Positions 53,599 to 61,458 of a DNA stretch of 64,000 nucleotides are shown one piece after another. The stretch's first letter is position 1. The number at the start of each line of letters is the position of its first letter. The position numbers and the translations under genes were made by a program. Below the pieces are notes generated by a model that ran no database searches, was not told where the DNA came from, and saw only the letters and a list, made by a program, of their open reading frames with translations. Origin of the DNA: Paenibacillus ferrarius (GTDB taxonomy: Bacteria > Bacillota > Bacilli > Paenibacillales > NBRC-103111); contig NZ_MBTG01000008.1 of the NCBI RefSeq assembly GCF_002027705.1, positions 171,119 through 235,118 on the forward strand, in the 5' to 3' direction.

Positions 53599-53664
53599 CA
53601 TGATTTGCAATACGAAATAACATGATTCGAATTACGAAACCTCATAATTCGAATTATGAAATTA
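53599..53664. promoter_or_regulatory. Three contiguous 22-bp iterons upstream of csbD
   Basis: Units 53599-53620, 53621-53642 and 53643-53664 read CATGATTTGCAATACG..., CATGATTCGAATTACG... and CATAATTCGAATTATG.... The 2nd and 3rd contain the dyad AATTCGAATT or a near version, and TCATAATTCGAATTATGA (53642-53659 region) is a full palindrome. Regular head-to-tail sites two helical turns apart suggest cooperative binding of a regulator about 160 bp before csbD. Confidence 0.7.
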
Positions 53665-53748
53665 CTTCTCCTTACATCACGAGACGCATTGAATGACACT
53701 CGAATCACCCACCCAACTTTTAGCAGCCCCCCTTTAATCATAACTTCT

Positions 53749-53774
53749 GTTTTAAAAACAGTTTTATCGGGTAG
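53749..53774 (+). promoter_or_regulatory. SigB-like promoter candidate of csbD
   Basis: GTTTTA (53749-53754) and GGGTAG (53769-53774) are spaced 14 bp apart, matching the general-stress SigB pattern GTTTAA-N12-15-GGGTAT. CsbD is a SigB-controlled stress protein in B. subtilis. Many Paenibacillus lack a classical sigB, so another sigma factor may use it. Confidence 0.55.
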
Positions 53775-53823
53775 ATATAGACATAAACATCATTTTTATT
53801 CTTACGAAAGAGGAGTGAGTATT

Positions 53824-54027
53824 ATGGACAACCATGTATTTAAAGGCAAATGGAAACAGCTGAAGGGTGAAACCCAGAAGCAGTGGGGCAAACTCACGAA
53901 CGACGATCTTGACGTCATTGACGGTGAGCGCGAGAAGCTGATCGGCAAGCTGCAGGAACGCTATGGACATAGCAAAGAAGCTGCAGAAAAAGAATATCTC
54001 GCATGGACTTCTATGCATAAAGTATAG
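53824..54027 (+). CDS. csbD: CsbD family stress protein
   Basis: A 67-residue acidic, helical protein. MDNHVFKGKWKQLKGETQKQ with WGKLTNDDLDVIDGER and LIGKLQERYGHSKEAAEKE is the CsbD signature. Family members accumulate under general stress; their molecular role is unknown. The start follows AAGAGGAGTGAGTATT. It is preceded by a SigB-like promoter and three iterons, and followed by a strong terminator, so it is a monocistronic stress gene. Confidence 0.93.
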   Translation: MDNHVFKGKWKQLKGETQKQWGKLTNDDLDVIDGEREKLIGKLQERYGHSKEAAEKEYLAWTSMHKV

Positions 54028-54082
54028 AATAAGTGCGTAATACAGCTAGCAGAAGCATTAGAAGCAAGCCGAATCTATGAAG

Positions 54083-54126
54083 AAGAACCTCATGCCCTCC
54101 AGAAGTGGAGCTGAGGTTCTTTTTTA
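54083..54126 (+). terminator. Terminator of csbD
   Basis: AAGAACCTCA pairs with TGAGGTTCTT, followed by T6. Confidence 0.9.
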
Positions 54127-54182
54127 TGCAAATGGAACTCAGGTTCTTTTTATCTAAGTGGAGCTGCGCACCAAATCCCCAC

Positions 54183-54779
54183 TCAGTTTTGTACGCATAC
54201 TGCTCGCAAATAAGCAGAAAAGTTCTCGATATTCATCCGAACATGCCGATTGTCACCTTCCAGCTTGCTCATCATTACGCTGCCTTCCATGATGGAAAGC
54301 GTGAAAGTCGCCAAGGCGTCGACATCAATATCAGCTTTGAATTCACCGCTTTCAATGCCCTGCATGATGATAGCTTTGATGTTGCCAAGCGTGCCCTCCA
54401 GACCTTGCTGAGCCCTTTGGCGCAAAATCGGATGACCATCGTCGCATTCGACAGCTGCGTTGAGGAGTGGACAGCCTCCGATAAAAGGCGGCTCTTCAAC
54501 TACATTCACATAGACACGCAAATAGGACAGCAGCTTGCCAAAAGCTGTTTCCTGCTGGCGAATCGCTTCTTGAATATGCCCTCCCACTATGCTGCCTGCA
54601 TAGTTATAAGCTTCGAGGGCAATTTCGTCCTTACTGGCAAAGTGGCGGTAGATGCCGCCTTTTTTAATGCCAGTCAGCTCTGTAATATCAGACATGGATG
54701 AACCGGCATAGCCTTTCTGATTAAAAAGCTCAGCAGCCTTCGATATGATATGCTTGCGTGTGTTTTCTCCTTTTTTCAT
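54183..54779 (-). CDS. TetR family regulator
   Basis: A 198-residue TetR regulator: HTH SSMSDITELTGIKKGGIYRHFASKDEIALEA and a YcdC-type C-terminal domain (CPLLNAAVECDDGHPILRQRA), typical of efflux-linked repressors. The start follows AAGGAGAAAACACA-type sequence inside the frame; the ATG at 54779 is preceded by GGGGGACTCAT. It is divergent from an MFS transporter, with a perfect 50-bp palindrome between the two, which is probably its operator. The ligand is unknown. Confidence 0.9.
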   Translation of the reverse strand: MKKGENTRKHIISKAAELFNQKGYAGSSMSDITELTGIKKGGIYRHFASKDEIALEAYNYAGSIVGGHIQEAIRQQETAFGKLLSYLRVYVNVVEEPPFIGGCPLLNAAVECDDGHPILRQRAQQGLEGTLGNIKAIIMQGIESGEFKADIDVDALATFTLSIMEGSVMMSKLEGDNRHVRMNIENFSAYLRAVCVQN

Positions 54780-54854
54780 ATGAGTCCCCCGTTAATCGCA
54801 TGAAATTTTATCATCATTATACCAAAAAGAAATGGCCTATTGTAATGGAGTTCC

Positions 54855-54904
54855 TTATGCCATATACTAAAGATACCGATCGGTATCTTTAGTATATGGC
54901 ATAA
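54855..54904. promoter_or_regulatory. Perfect 50-bp palindromic operator
   Basis: Positions 54855-54879 are exactly complementary to 54880-54904 with no central spacer; the centre reads GATACCGATCGGTATC. It lies in the 141-bp gap between the divergent tetR and MFS genes, 17 bp before the MFS start. Perfect symmetry over 25 bp per arm exceeds a usual TetR site, suggesting two dimers or selection for cruciform formation. Confidence 0.9.
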
Positions 54905-54920
54905 CACAAAGGAGAGTTCA

Positions 54921-56180
54921 ATGGAAACGACATGGTTCAAGGAACCCAGGCATGCGTGGATTGGATTAGGCTCGCTTTGGATAATCGGATTTATTGGCGC
55001 GCTTTCGCGATTTATTATGGCTTATTTTCAGGTTCAAATCTCAGATGACTTGGGTATCAGCAGGGGATTCATTTCGATGGCCTGGTCTACGAATTTGCTG
55101 ATTGCAGCCTTATGCGCACCTCTAGGGGGATGGCTTGTGGATCGCTATGGTCCGAAGAAAATTATGCTGGCCAGCGCCGTTATAAGTACGCTAGGAACGG
55201 GAACTGTCGTGCTTGGCCATCATTCCATCGTCTTCTTTATCGGCTATGGCGTCATCTCTGGCTTCGTCGGCATCGGAACAACTACCACCTATATGTTGAT
55301 GTTTGAATGGTTCCGGCATCATCGCGCCAAAGCCGTAGCGCTGCTGGCTAGTGCTTCTTCGGTAGGGCTGGCGATCAGTACGCCGATCTTCGTTTCATCA
55401 AGCTGGCTGACTTGGAAAGATGCGTTTCTGGCCTCATTTGTCCTAGGTATAATTGTGACATTGCCTGTCATTTGGTTTGGGATTAGGGGAACGGCGCCTA
55501 AGAGGACTCTTCTTAACAAAACGCAAAAGAATGAGCTCGCAGCATCGGAGGATTCGGAAAAGACTACGGAAGTCCGTCCTTCCTACAAGGGAATGTCCGT
55601 ACATCTGCCCATCTTCATTGTAGTTGCCTGCGCACTGTTCACCTGCGGTTTCAATATGGGGACGGTAGAAATGAATTTGGTCGCTATCCATCAATTGGCA
55701 AATGTATCGCCTCGTATAATTGCCTTATCCATGAGCATTCTTGGTGTTTTGGAGATTCTCGGGTCGCTCATATTTGGCTACTTTTTGGACCGATTCAATA
55801 AGCTAGTGATGATGACTCTCTTATATGGTATACGTATTATTGGATTTTCTCTCCTATTTATGCATGTGGGCTGGTCCCCTGTCCTATTTGCCATCGCCTT
55901 CGGAATGACGTATTTAAGCGCGATTCCCGGAGGTCTGATGATCGTCAACGAATTTGCCCAAGGAAAAGGCAAACAAACCGGCTTCCTGCTTCTTTTTCAT
56001 CAAGGAGGCGGTATTCTAGGCGCCTTGATTGGCGGCATTTCCTTCGACTATTTCCACAATTATCAGGCGCTGATCAGCGTCGACATCTTCATCTGCCTGC
56101 TCGTGACACTAGGTTATTACATCCTTTATGCCAGACGGAAACGAAATTACCAGTTTCAAGGCAGAAGCGCTTCTATCTGA
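54921..56180 (+). CDS. MFS transporter (monocarboxylate/oxalate-formate type)
   Basis: A 419-residue, 12-helix major facilitator. LGISRGFISMAWSTNLLIAA and GGWLVDRYGPKKIM (loop 2-3 motif) in the first half and LGSLIFGYFLDRFNKLVMM in the second half fit the MCT/OxlT-like group. A charged central loop (about 200-225) divides two bundles. It is controlled by the divergent TetR through the 50-bp palindrome. Substrates of this group are usually organic anions, though drug export under TetR control is possible. Confidence 0.88.
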   Translation: METTWFKEPRHAWIGLGSLWIIGFIGALSRFIMAYFQVQISDDLGISRGFISMAWSTNLLIAALCAPLGGWLVDRYGPKKIMLASAVISTLGTGTVVLGHHSIVFFIGYGVISGFVGIGTTTTYMLMFEWFRHHRAKAVALLASASSVGLAISTPIFVSSSWLTWKDAFLASFVLGIIVTLPVIWFGIRGTAPKRTLLNKTQKNELAASEDSEKTTEVRPSYKGMSVHLPIFIVVACALFTCGFNMGTVEMNLVAIHQLANVSPRIIALSMSILGVLEILGSLIFGYFLDRFNKLVMMTLLYGIRIIGFSLLFMHVGWSPVLFAIAFGMTYLSAIPGGLMIVNEFAQGKGKQTGFLLLFHQGGGILGALIGGISFDYFHNYQALISVDIFICLLVTLGYYILYARRKRNYQFQGRSASI

Positions 56181-56212
56181 AAAAGCGATAAAGCGGCGCT
56201 ATGTGAAGAAAA

Positions 56213-56821
56213 TCAAGCATCTGTGCCTCGAACGACTACGGTTCTAGCTACCGTCGGGCGCCAGTTAATGATTTTCACAAGCTGATCCTGCATATAGCTG
56301 GACGAATGCTTAAACCCGCTTTCAATCCAGTGGAACACAAGACCAACTAACGCATGGATGGAATAGATGGACAGAAGCTCCTGATCAATACCGTTATCGG
56401 AATAGAGCAACTCCTCTTGGGAAATTTGTTTCAAGGCAATAAACATTTTCTCCTTCAGGTTGGGCAGCACATCGCTTTGTAATAGAACGGTATACAACGC
56501 CGCGTGTTCGAAAATGTGTTCAAAGATCATCACCGAATTCGCGGGCAGCTCATCAATGCGAAACACTTCAACATGCTCGTAAGGCGCTCGAAAAGATTGA
56601 AGCAGCTTATGAATCAACTCAGAAGTAATTTCATCCAGCAAAGCTTCTTTGCTCTCATAATTGGCATAAAAGGTCCCCCGATTGTAATTGGCGCACTCGA
56701 CGATTTCCGTTATAGAAATGGATGCAAAAGGCTTTTGTGCCATCAAGGACAACAAAGCCTCGCGCAAAGCTATTTTACTGCGAATGATTCGACGGTCTGT
56801 TTTTTTCTCTTTTTCTGACAT
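56213..56821 (-). CDS. TetR family regulator
   Basis: A 202-residue TetR regulator: HTH ASISITEIVECANYNRGTFYANYESKEALLDE, followed by the TetR_C_8-like domain (IFEHAALYTVLLQSDVLPNLKEKM). The ATG at 56821 has AAGGGA 9 nt upstream; earlier ATGs overlap it. It is divergent from an SDR gene; an 11-bp inverted repeat in the gap is the likely operator. The tail converges with the MFS gene at a 33-bp gap without a terminator. Confidence 0.88.
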   Translation of the reverse strand: MSEKEKKTDRRIIRSKIALREALLSLMAQKPFASISITEIVECANYNRGTFYANYESKEALLDEITSELIHKLLQSFRAPYEHVEVFRIDELPANSVMIFEHIFEHAALYTVLLQSDVLPNLKEKMFIALKQISQEELLYSDNGIDQELLSIYSIHALVGLVFHWIESGFKHSSSYMQDQLVKIINWRPTVARTVVVRGTDA

Positions 56822-56935
56822 TCCCATCATTCCCTTTTTGAGTTATTGAACAAAATCGCGCAAAGTGTTCGGTAGATAACAAACGCACGCTTTTTACTGA
56901 TTGAATTTGCTCTCCGTAATTCATTATACTTGAAC

Positions 56936-56965
56936 CAACAGATGTTTTCTATTGAACATGTGTTG
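56936..56965. promoter_or_regulatory. Inverted repeat, candidate TetR operator
   Basis: CAACAGATGTT (56936-56946) and AACATGTGTTG (56955-56965) are complementary except one base. They lie directly downstream of a TTGAAT-18-TATACT promoter (56901-56930) for the SDR gene, so binding would block elongation or start. Confidence 0.6.
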
Positions 56966-57039
56966 AGTCAATCCTTTGAGCAGCCTTGTATGAAAACTGG
57001 GCTGAAAACAAATAATGAAACAAAATGGAGGCATTCAAC

Positions 57040-57798
57040 ATGAAACTTTCTGGCAAAGTAGCTGTCGTTACAGGCGCTGCATCCGGCATGGGCAAAGCGA
57101 TTGCAGAGTTGTTCGCAGAAGAAGGCGCAAAAGTAGTTGTATCTGATTTGCGTGTAGAAACCGCACAAACGGTTGTTTCGGGGATTGAAGCCAAAGGTGG
57201 TACAGCCATCGCCATTGCTGCCAATGTAGCCAAAGAAGAAGATGTTCAACACTTAATCGATACCACAGTGAAAGAATTCGGCACCGTAGACATTCTCATC
57301 AATAACGCAGGCATCATGGATAACTTTGTTCCTGCCGGAGATTTGACTGATGAGCTTTGGGAGCGCGTTTTTGCTATCAATACCACCGGACCGATGCGGA
57401 CAATCCGCAAAGTGCTCCCTATCTTTACAGAACGCAAAAGCGGTGTCATCGTTAACATTGCTTCTGCCGGCGGATTGCAAGGTTCCCGTGCAGGTGCTGC
57501 CTATACAGCTTCCAAGCACGCCGTTGTTGGATTAACCAAAAATGTCGGCTTCCAATATGCACAGCTGGGCGTTCGCTGCAACGCCATTGCTCCAGGCGGC
57601 GTGAACACCAACATTAGTACGTCGATTAATGCCCCTAACCCATTCGGAATGGAAAGAGCTATGGCAGGCATGCAATTGAATCCTCGTGCTGGCGATCCCG
57701 AAGAAATCGCGAAAGTCGCTCTGTTCTTGGCTTCGGATGATGCCAGCTTCGTCAACGGAACTGTCGTTACGGCAGATGCCGGTTGGACAGCTTACTAA
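57040..57798 (+). CDS. Classical short-chain dehydrogenase/reductase
   Basis: A 252-residue SDR. Cofactor site VVTGAASGMGKAIAEL, NNAG (NILINNAGIMD), catalytic Ser and YxxxK in NIASAGGLQGSRAGAAYTAS, then KHAV and the C-terminal NGTVVTADAGWTAY. The acidic residue after the second strand (VVSDLR) suggests NAD preference. ATG at 57040 follows GGAGGCATTCAAC. It is regulated presumably by the divergent TetR. The substrate alcohol or ketone is unknown. Confidence 0.92.
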   Translation: MKLSGKVAVVTGAASGMGKAIAELFAEEGAKVVVSDLRVETAQTVVSGIEAKGGTAIAIAANVAKEEDVQHLIDTTVKEFGTVDILINNAGIMDNFVPAGDLTDELWERVFAINTTGPMRTIRKVLPIFTERKSGVIVNIASAGGLQGSRAGAAYTASKHAVVGLTKNVGFQYAQLGVRCNAIAPGGVNTNISTSINAPNPFGMERAMAGMQLNPRAGDPEEIAKVALFLASDDASFVNGTVVTADAGWTAY

Positions 57799-57888
57799 TC
57801 TCTGAAAGAAGGTCGGACTTAACTCGCTCCCGCCTTCTCTTCTCACCCCTTATAAAAGAGTCTCGACATCGACATTTCTTTATGAAAA

Positions 57889-58063
57889 GGAACTGTAATC
57901 CGCTAATTGACTCAAAATCCGAGATTTGCAGCTGAAAGGGAAGTACGATCCCTTATTTCGCCTCTTTAGTGTGAATTTCCAGCAAAATAGGCAATTAGCG
58001 TACCGTAGTTCCGTCTGACTACCTAAAAGGCTGTTTTGATGCAGAATAAGGGAACATAGTTCC
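57889..58063. repeat. GGAAC-type four-palindrome array (copy 2)
   Basis: Cores lie at 57889 (GGAACTGTAATCC), 57939 (GGAAGTACGATCC), 58000 (GTACCGTAGTTCC) and 58051 (GGAACATAGTTCC), spacing 50/61/51. Linkers include GCTAATTGACTCAAAATCC and GCAGCTGAAAGGGAAG, closely matching copy 1 at 23.2 kb. The conserved a-b-a'-b' complementarity pattern recurs despite base changes in the cores. It lies between convergent transcription units. Confidence 0.85.
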
Positions 58064-58137
58064 CTTTCACCTCATTCTCATTCTCACCCGCACCCGCAGC
58101 CGCCAAGAAACGATTCGCTTACCCAGAAAACAAAACG

Positions 58138-58170
58138 AACAAGCCGCAAACACCCCGCGGCTTGTTTATT
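58138..58170. terminator. Terminator hairpin
   Basis: AACAAGCCGC pairs with GCGGCTTGTT, with T-rich flank. It lies between array copy 2 of the GGAAC type and the remnant of a solute-binding protein gene and probably once terminated that gene on the minus strand. Confidence 0.8.
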
Positions 58171-58183
58171 CAGCTTCAACTCA

Positions 58184-58440
58184 TCACTTCTTGGCACGCC
58201 AGTCGTTAATTTGCTGCTGGACCTCGGCCACCACTTTATCAAGCCCATTATCCTTCAGCTTTTTCGTCACTTTAGGCAGATTATCCTTCGGTCAATCGTG
58301 CCTGAGAACAGGACATTATAGACCGCTTCCTTGGCGTTTTTCAAGTTCGCCAGCTCCGTCGTTATTTTGGACGTATCCAGCTGGAAGCCAAGCAGCGACC
58401 TCGCTCCTGCCCAATACCGCAAGCTGCTGTGAAGCCTCGC
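58184..58440 (-). pseudogene. C-terminal remnant of a LplA-type extracellular solute-binding protein
   Basis: In one frame SLLGFQLDTSKITTELANLK and EAVYNVLFSGTID, and after a one-base shift PKDNLPKVTKKLKDNGLDKV and VAEVQQQINDWRAKK then stop: together this is the end of a LplA/YtcQ-type sugar-binding protein. The rest of the gene (about 450 residues) is absent. The remnant sits between two hairpin terminators, so a deletion seems to have removed the main part of an ABC sugar operon. Confidence 0.75.
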
Positions 58441-58444
58441 AAAT

Positions 58445-58478
58445 AAAGCCACCGCCTGAATTCTCTTGGACGGTGGCT
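58445..58478. terminator. Terminator hairpin between remnant and response regulator
   Basis: AAGCCACCG pairs with CGGTGGCTT around a 16-nt loop, 16 bp past the cheY-like stop on the minus strand. Confidence 0.7.
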
Positions 58479-58493
58479 TGCTTGTAACCTTTT

Positions 58494-58877
58494 CTACTTA
58501 GACACATTAGAAATTAATACTTTTCCAATCGCTTCCGCAATTCTATCCTTATTAAATGGCTTGACGAGGAAATCCTTAGCCCCAGCGTGAAACGCATCAA
58601 CAACCAATTTCTGTTGTCCCATCGCAGAACACATAATGACGAGCGCTTGAGGGTCCATTCGCTTAATTTCCTTAAGTGCGGCTATCCCATCCATTTCCGG
58701 CATGGTGATGTCCATGGTTACTAAATCCGGTTTAAACCTTTTATACAAATTGATAGCTTCCAAACCGTTGCAGCCTTCTGCCACTACTTCATAATCCAGA
58801 GTTACAAGTATATCTTTTAACATAGCTCTCATAAAAGCGGCATCATCAATAATCATGATCTTCGTTCTCACATTCAT
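58494..58877 (-). CDS. CheY-like response regulator
   Basis: A 127-residue single receiver domain: KIMIIDDAAFMRAML (acidic pair at 11-12), phosphoacceptor Asp56 in LVTMDITMPEMDG, the Ser of VIMCSAMGQQ, and Lys in DFLVKPFNKDRI. It has no output domain, so it acts like CheY, through protein contacts. ATG at 58877 follows AGAGGAGGATTC; the longer frame upstream has no RBS. No chemotaxis genes are adjacent, but a soluble chemoreceptor is present elsewhere in the window. Confidence 0.92.
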   Translation of the reverse strand: MNVRTKIMIIDDAAFMRAMLKDILVTLDYEVVAEGCNGLEAINLYKRFKPDLVTMDITMPEMDGIAALKEIKRMDPQALVIMCSAMGQQKLVVDAFHAGAKDFLVKPFNKDRIAEAIGKVLISNVSK

Positions 58878-58980
58878 GAATCCTCCTCTACTTGCCAGGT
58901 TGAACACAACACATTTCACTCGCACCTTTAAAATAGAACAATTCCATGGCATCGTATCACAGCCGTCTCTCAAAATTCTC

Positions 58981-59802
58981 TCAAAGGTGAAGGCCACGTT
59001 TCTGCTCTCGTCTGACAGCAAGGTAATGCAAGGGAGAATCCCCAAAAGCACGACGAAACATGGCAATAAAGCTGCTGGGCGTTCCATAACCGAGTGCATC
59101 TGCAACCATACCGACGGATTCGCCTTGCGCTAACATTTCAAGCGCATGTGTGAGTCGAGCCTGCTGACGCCACTGATTGAAAGTCAAGCCTGTTTCTGCC
59201 AAAATCAATCGATGCAATGTTCGCGGAGATAATGCCGCCCATGTTGCCCACTCGTTAAGCGTACGATTATCTTCGGGCTGCTTCAATATCATGTCTGCAA
59301 TGCGTAAAAGACGAGGATCAGCAGGCATTGGCAGATGCAGCGGCTCAAGCGGCGCTCTTCTTATCTCATCCAGCAGCACAGCCACTAGTCGTTCTTGTTC
59401 TGGTTCAAGAATGTCCTGGTCTCCCCACGATACAGTGCGCTGCACAAGAGCTCGCATGAGGTCACTAACATTGATGACGCATGGCTGCTTGGATAACTCA
59501 CTGCTGATCTCAGGCGTAAGAAGCACGCTCCATCCACTCATGGCTCCGCTGATTGAGACCTTGTGCGCCACATTCGGCGGGAGCCACCCCGCACGGCGAG
59601 GAGGCATCAGCCAGGAGCCTGTTGCCGTTCGCACATGAATAAGCCCGCTTTCCACGCAAAAAATCTGCCCCCGCCGGTGGCTGTGCCAATCGTACTCGCG
59701 CGTCCCCAGCCGGAACGGATTGTCTGAGTCATCATTGCCCCAAAAGGCAATCAGCGAAGGGCCTTCCAACCAGTCGCTTTTGTCAACCCTTTCTACCGTC
59801 AT
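58981..59802 (-). CDS. AraC family regulator
   Basis: A 273-residue AraC/XylS regulator. An N-terminal cupin (EYDWHSHRRGQIFCVESG, PRRAGWLPPNVAHKVSI) is followed by two HTH motifs (NRTLNEWATWAALSPRTLHR, GESVGMVADALGYGTPSSFI, then MFRRAFGDSPLHYL). This architecture is common in regulators of divergent MFS drug transporters. ATG at 59802 has GGGGAAG upstream. It is divergent from the 14-TM MFS and TetX-like genes, which are its probable targets. Confidence 0.9.
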   Translation of the reverse strand: MTVERVDKSDWLEGPSLIAFWGNDDSDNPFRLGTREYDWHSHRRGQIFCVESGLIHVRTATGSWLMPPRRAGWLPPNVAHKVSISGAMSGWSVLLTPEISSELSKQPCVINVSDLMRALVQRTVSWGDQDILEPEQERLVAVLLDEIRRAPLEPLHLPMPADPRLLRIADMILKQPEDNRTLNEWATWAALSPRTLHRLILAETGLTFNQWRQQARLTHALEMLAQGESVGMVADALGYGTPSSFIAMFRRAFGDSPLHYLAVRREQKRGLHL

Positions 59803-59942
59803 ACCCAACTTCCCCTTTTGGCCATTTCTCGTTATTTTTTGTCCAATTAGCGTTACCGTTCATATTTAAACCTATTCTAAAATAAGGAACAGGCAATGTC
59901 CATTTGCCTTAAACCAACATTCTACATTTTGGAGGCATCTCA

Positions 59943-61385
59943 ATGACATCTGTATCTTCCAGCTCGTCCGTTCCAACTGTATCCACATTACTGCGACAAG
60001 GCATTCCTGCCTGGGTTGCAGCAGTAGTCGCTTGCTTGTGCGCTTTCATGGTCGTTATGGACGGCGCCATTGTCAATGTTGCTTTACCGGCAATGAAAAC
60101 GGATTTGGGCCTATCCGTTACCGAACAACAATGGGTAGTTGATGCCTATTTGCTGACATTAGGCGGCTTCATGCTCCTTGCTGCACGTGCCGGCGACATC
60201 TATGGCCGCAAAACGATCCTGCAGTCTGGACTCATCTTATTTACTTTCGCCAGCCTCGTCGGCGGTCTCGCAACCACAGGCTCCATCCTACTGGCAGCAC
60301 GTGCCGTGCAAGGTTTGGGCGGTTCCGCGCTCGCCACATCCACGCTTGCGGTAATCGTTGATGCCTATCCGCGAGGGGCCAAACAAGATCGTACCATTTC
60401 GCTATGGGCCGCCTCTTCCTCCATTGCCTCTGCCTTTGGAGTCATTATCGGCGGCATCCTGACCAGCCTAATCAACTGGCGCTGGGTTATGTTTGTGAAC
60501 GTACCGATCGGAATCGCGCTAAGCTGCCTGGTTGCCATCTGCCTGCTTCCACATTCGCAAGAAAACAAACGTACCAAACTCGATATCCCCGGAGCCGCTG
60601 CAATTACGGTTGCTCTCACCGCTTTTATCTTTGGAATAACACAAACGCTTGAATTGGGCTGGGGATCGCCTGTTGTTCTATGCTCGCTAGCCGTTGCGCT
60701 AGTGCTGTTGCCTCTTTTCATTATCATTGAAGCCAATACCGCTGCGCCCTTAATCCGTCTAAGCATCTTCCGCCACAGGAATGTACGAATTGGCATTGTC
60801 ATGGTGCTTGGACTCGGCGCTACCTTAACAGCAAGCATGTTATTTTTATCGCTTACCTTGCAGGAGATTAGCGGGTACAATCCGCTGCACACAGGACTGG
60901 CGCTATTACCCATGGCGATTATGCTAGCTGTTGCGGCCAGCGTTTCCCGGCGTCTTCGGAACGCAGGCTTCAACAACCTTCCTTTGGTCGGCGGTCTTCT
61001 GGCCGCAGGAGGATTTGTCTGGTTCAATTGGCTGCCGTTCCATCCGGATTACGTCTCCCAGTTTCTGCTTCCAAGCATGCTCGTTGGCGGAGGACTTGGA
61101 CTTATGCTCACGACCGCGATTCAAGCTGTGCTTGCCGGCATTCCAGCACAGGATACCGGTCTTGCCTCCGGTTTGCAAAATACAGCTCGTCAACTTGGCG
61201 GAGCGATTGGAATTGCCGCTCTCATTACACTCTCTCATAGTGTGACCACTTCACAAATAGAGTCTGGTATGGCTCTCGCAGATTCGCAGCTTGCCGGATA
61301 CCATAGCGCTTTCCTGGCAGCAGGCGTCATTAGTGGATTATCAGCCTTTATATCGTTATTGCTTCGCCGAAACAAGGCTGATTGA
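59943..61385 (+). CDS. DHA2 family MFS drug transporter
   Basis: A 480-residue transporter with 14 predicted helices. Motif D1 MVVMDGAIVNVALPAM in helix 1, motif A RAGDIYGRKTIL, motif C-like SAFGVIIGGILTS and VDAYLLTLGGFML identify the DHA2 (EmrB/QacA) group of proton-driven exporters. The start follows TGGAGGCATCTCA. The TetX-like monooxygenase begins 73 bp downstream on the same strand, so export and modification of the same compound may be coupled. Confidence 0.92.
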   Translation: MTSVSSSSSVPTVSTLLRQGIPAWVAAVVACLCAFMVVMDGAIVNVALPAMKTDLGLSVTEQQWVVDAYLLTLGGFMLLAARAGDIYGRKTILQSGLILFTFASLVGGLATTGSILLAARAVQGLGGSALATSTLAVIVDAYPRGAKQDRTISLWAASSSIASAFGVIIGGILTSLINWRWVMFVNVPIGIALSCLVAICLLPHSQENKRTKLDIPGAAAITVALTAFIFGITQTLELGWGSPVVLCSLAVALVLLPLFIIIEANTAAPLIRLSIFRHRNVRIGIVMVLGLGATLTASMLFLSLTLQEISGYNPLHTGLALLPMAIMLAVAASVSRRLRNAGFNNLPLVGGLLAAGGFVWFNWLPFHPDYVSQFLLPSMLVGGGLGLMLTTAIQAVLAGIPAQDTGLASGLQNTARQLGGAIGIAALITLSHSVTTSQIESGMALADSQLAGYHSAFLAAGVISGLSAFISLLLRRNKAD

Positions 61386-61458
61386 ACTGGCCTTCCATTA
61401 AGAGCTCGTGAAATACCCGCAGAGCACATTAAACCTTTATAAGGAGGACGATAGATTT

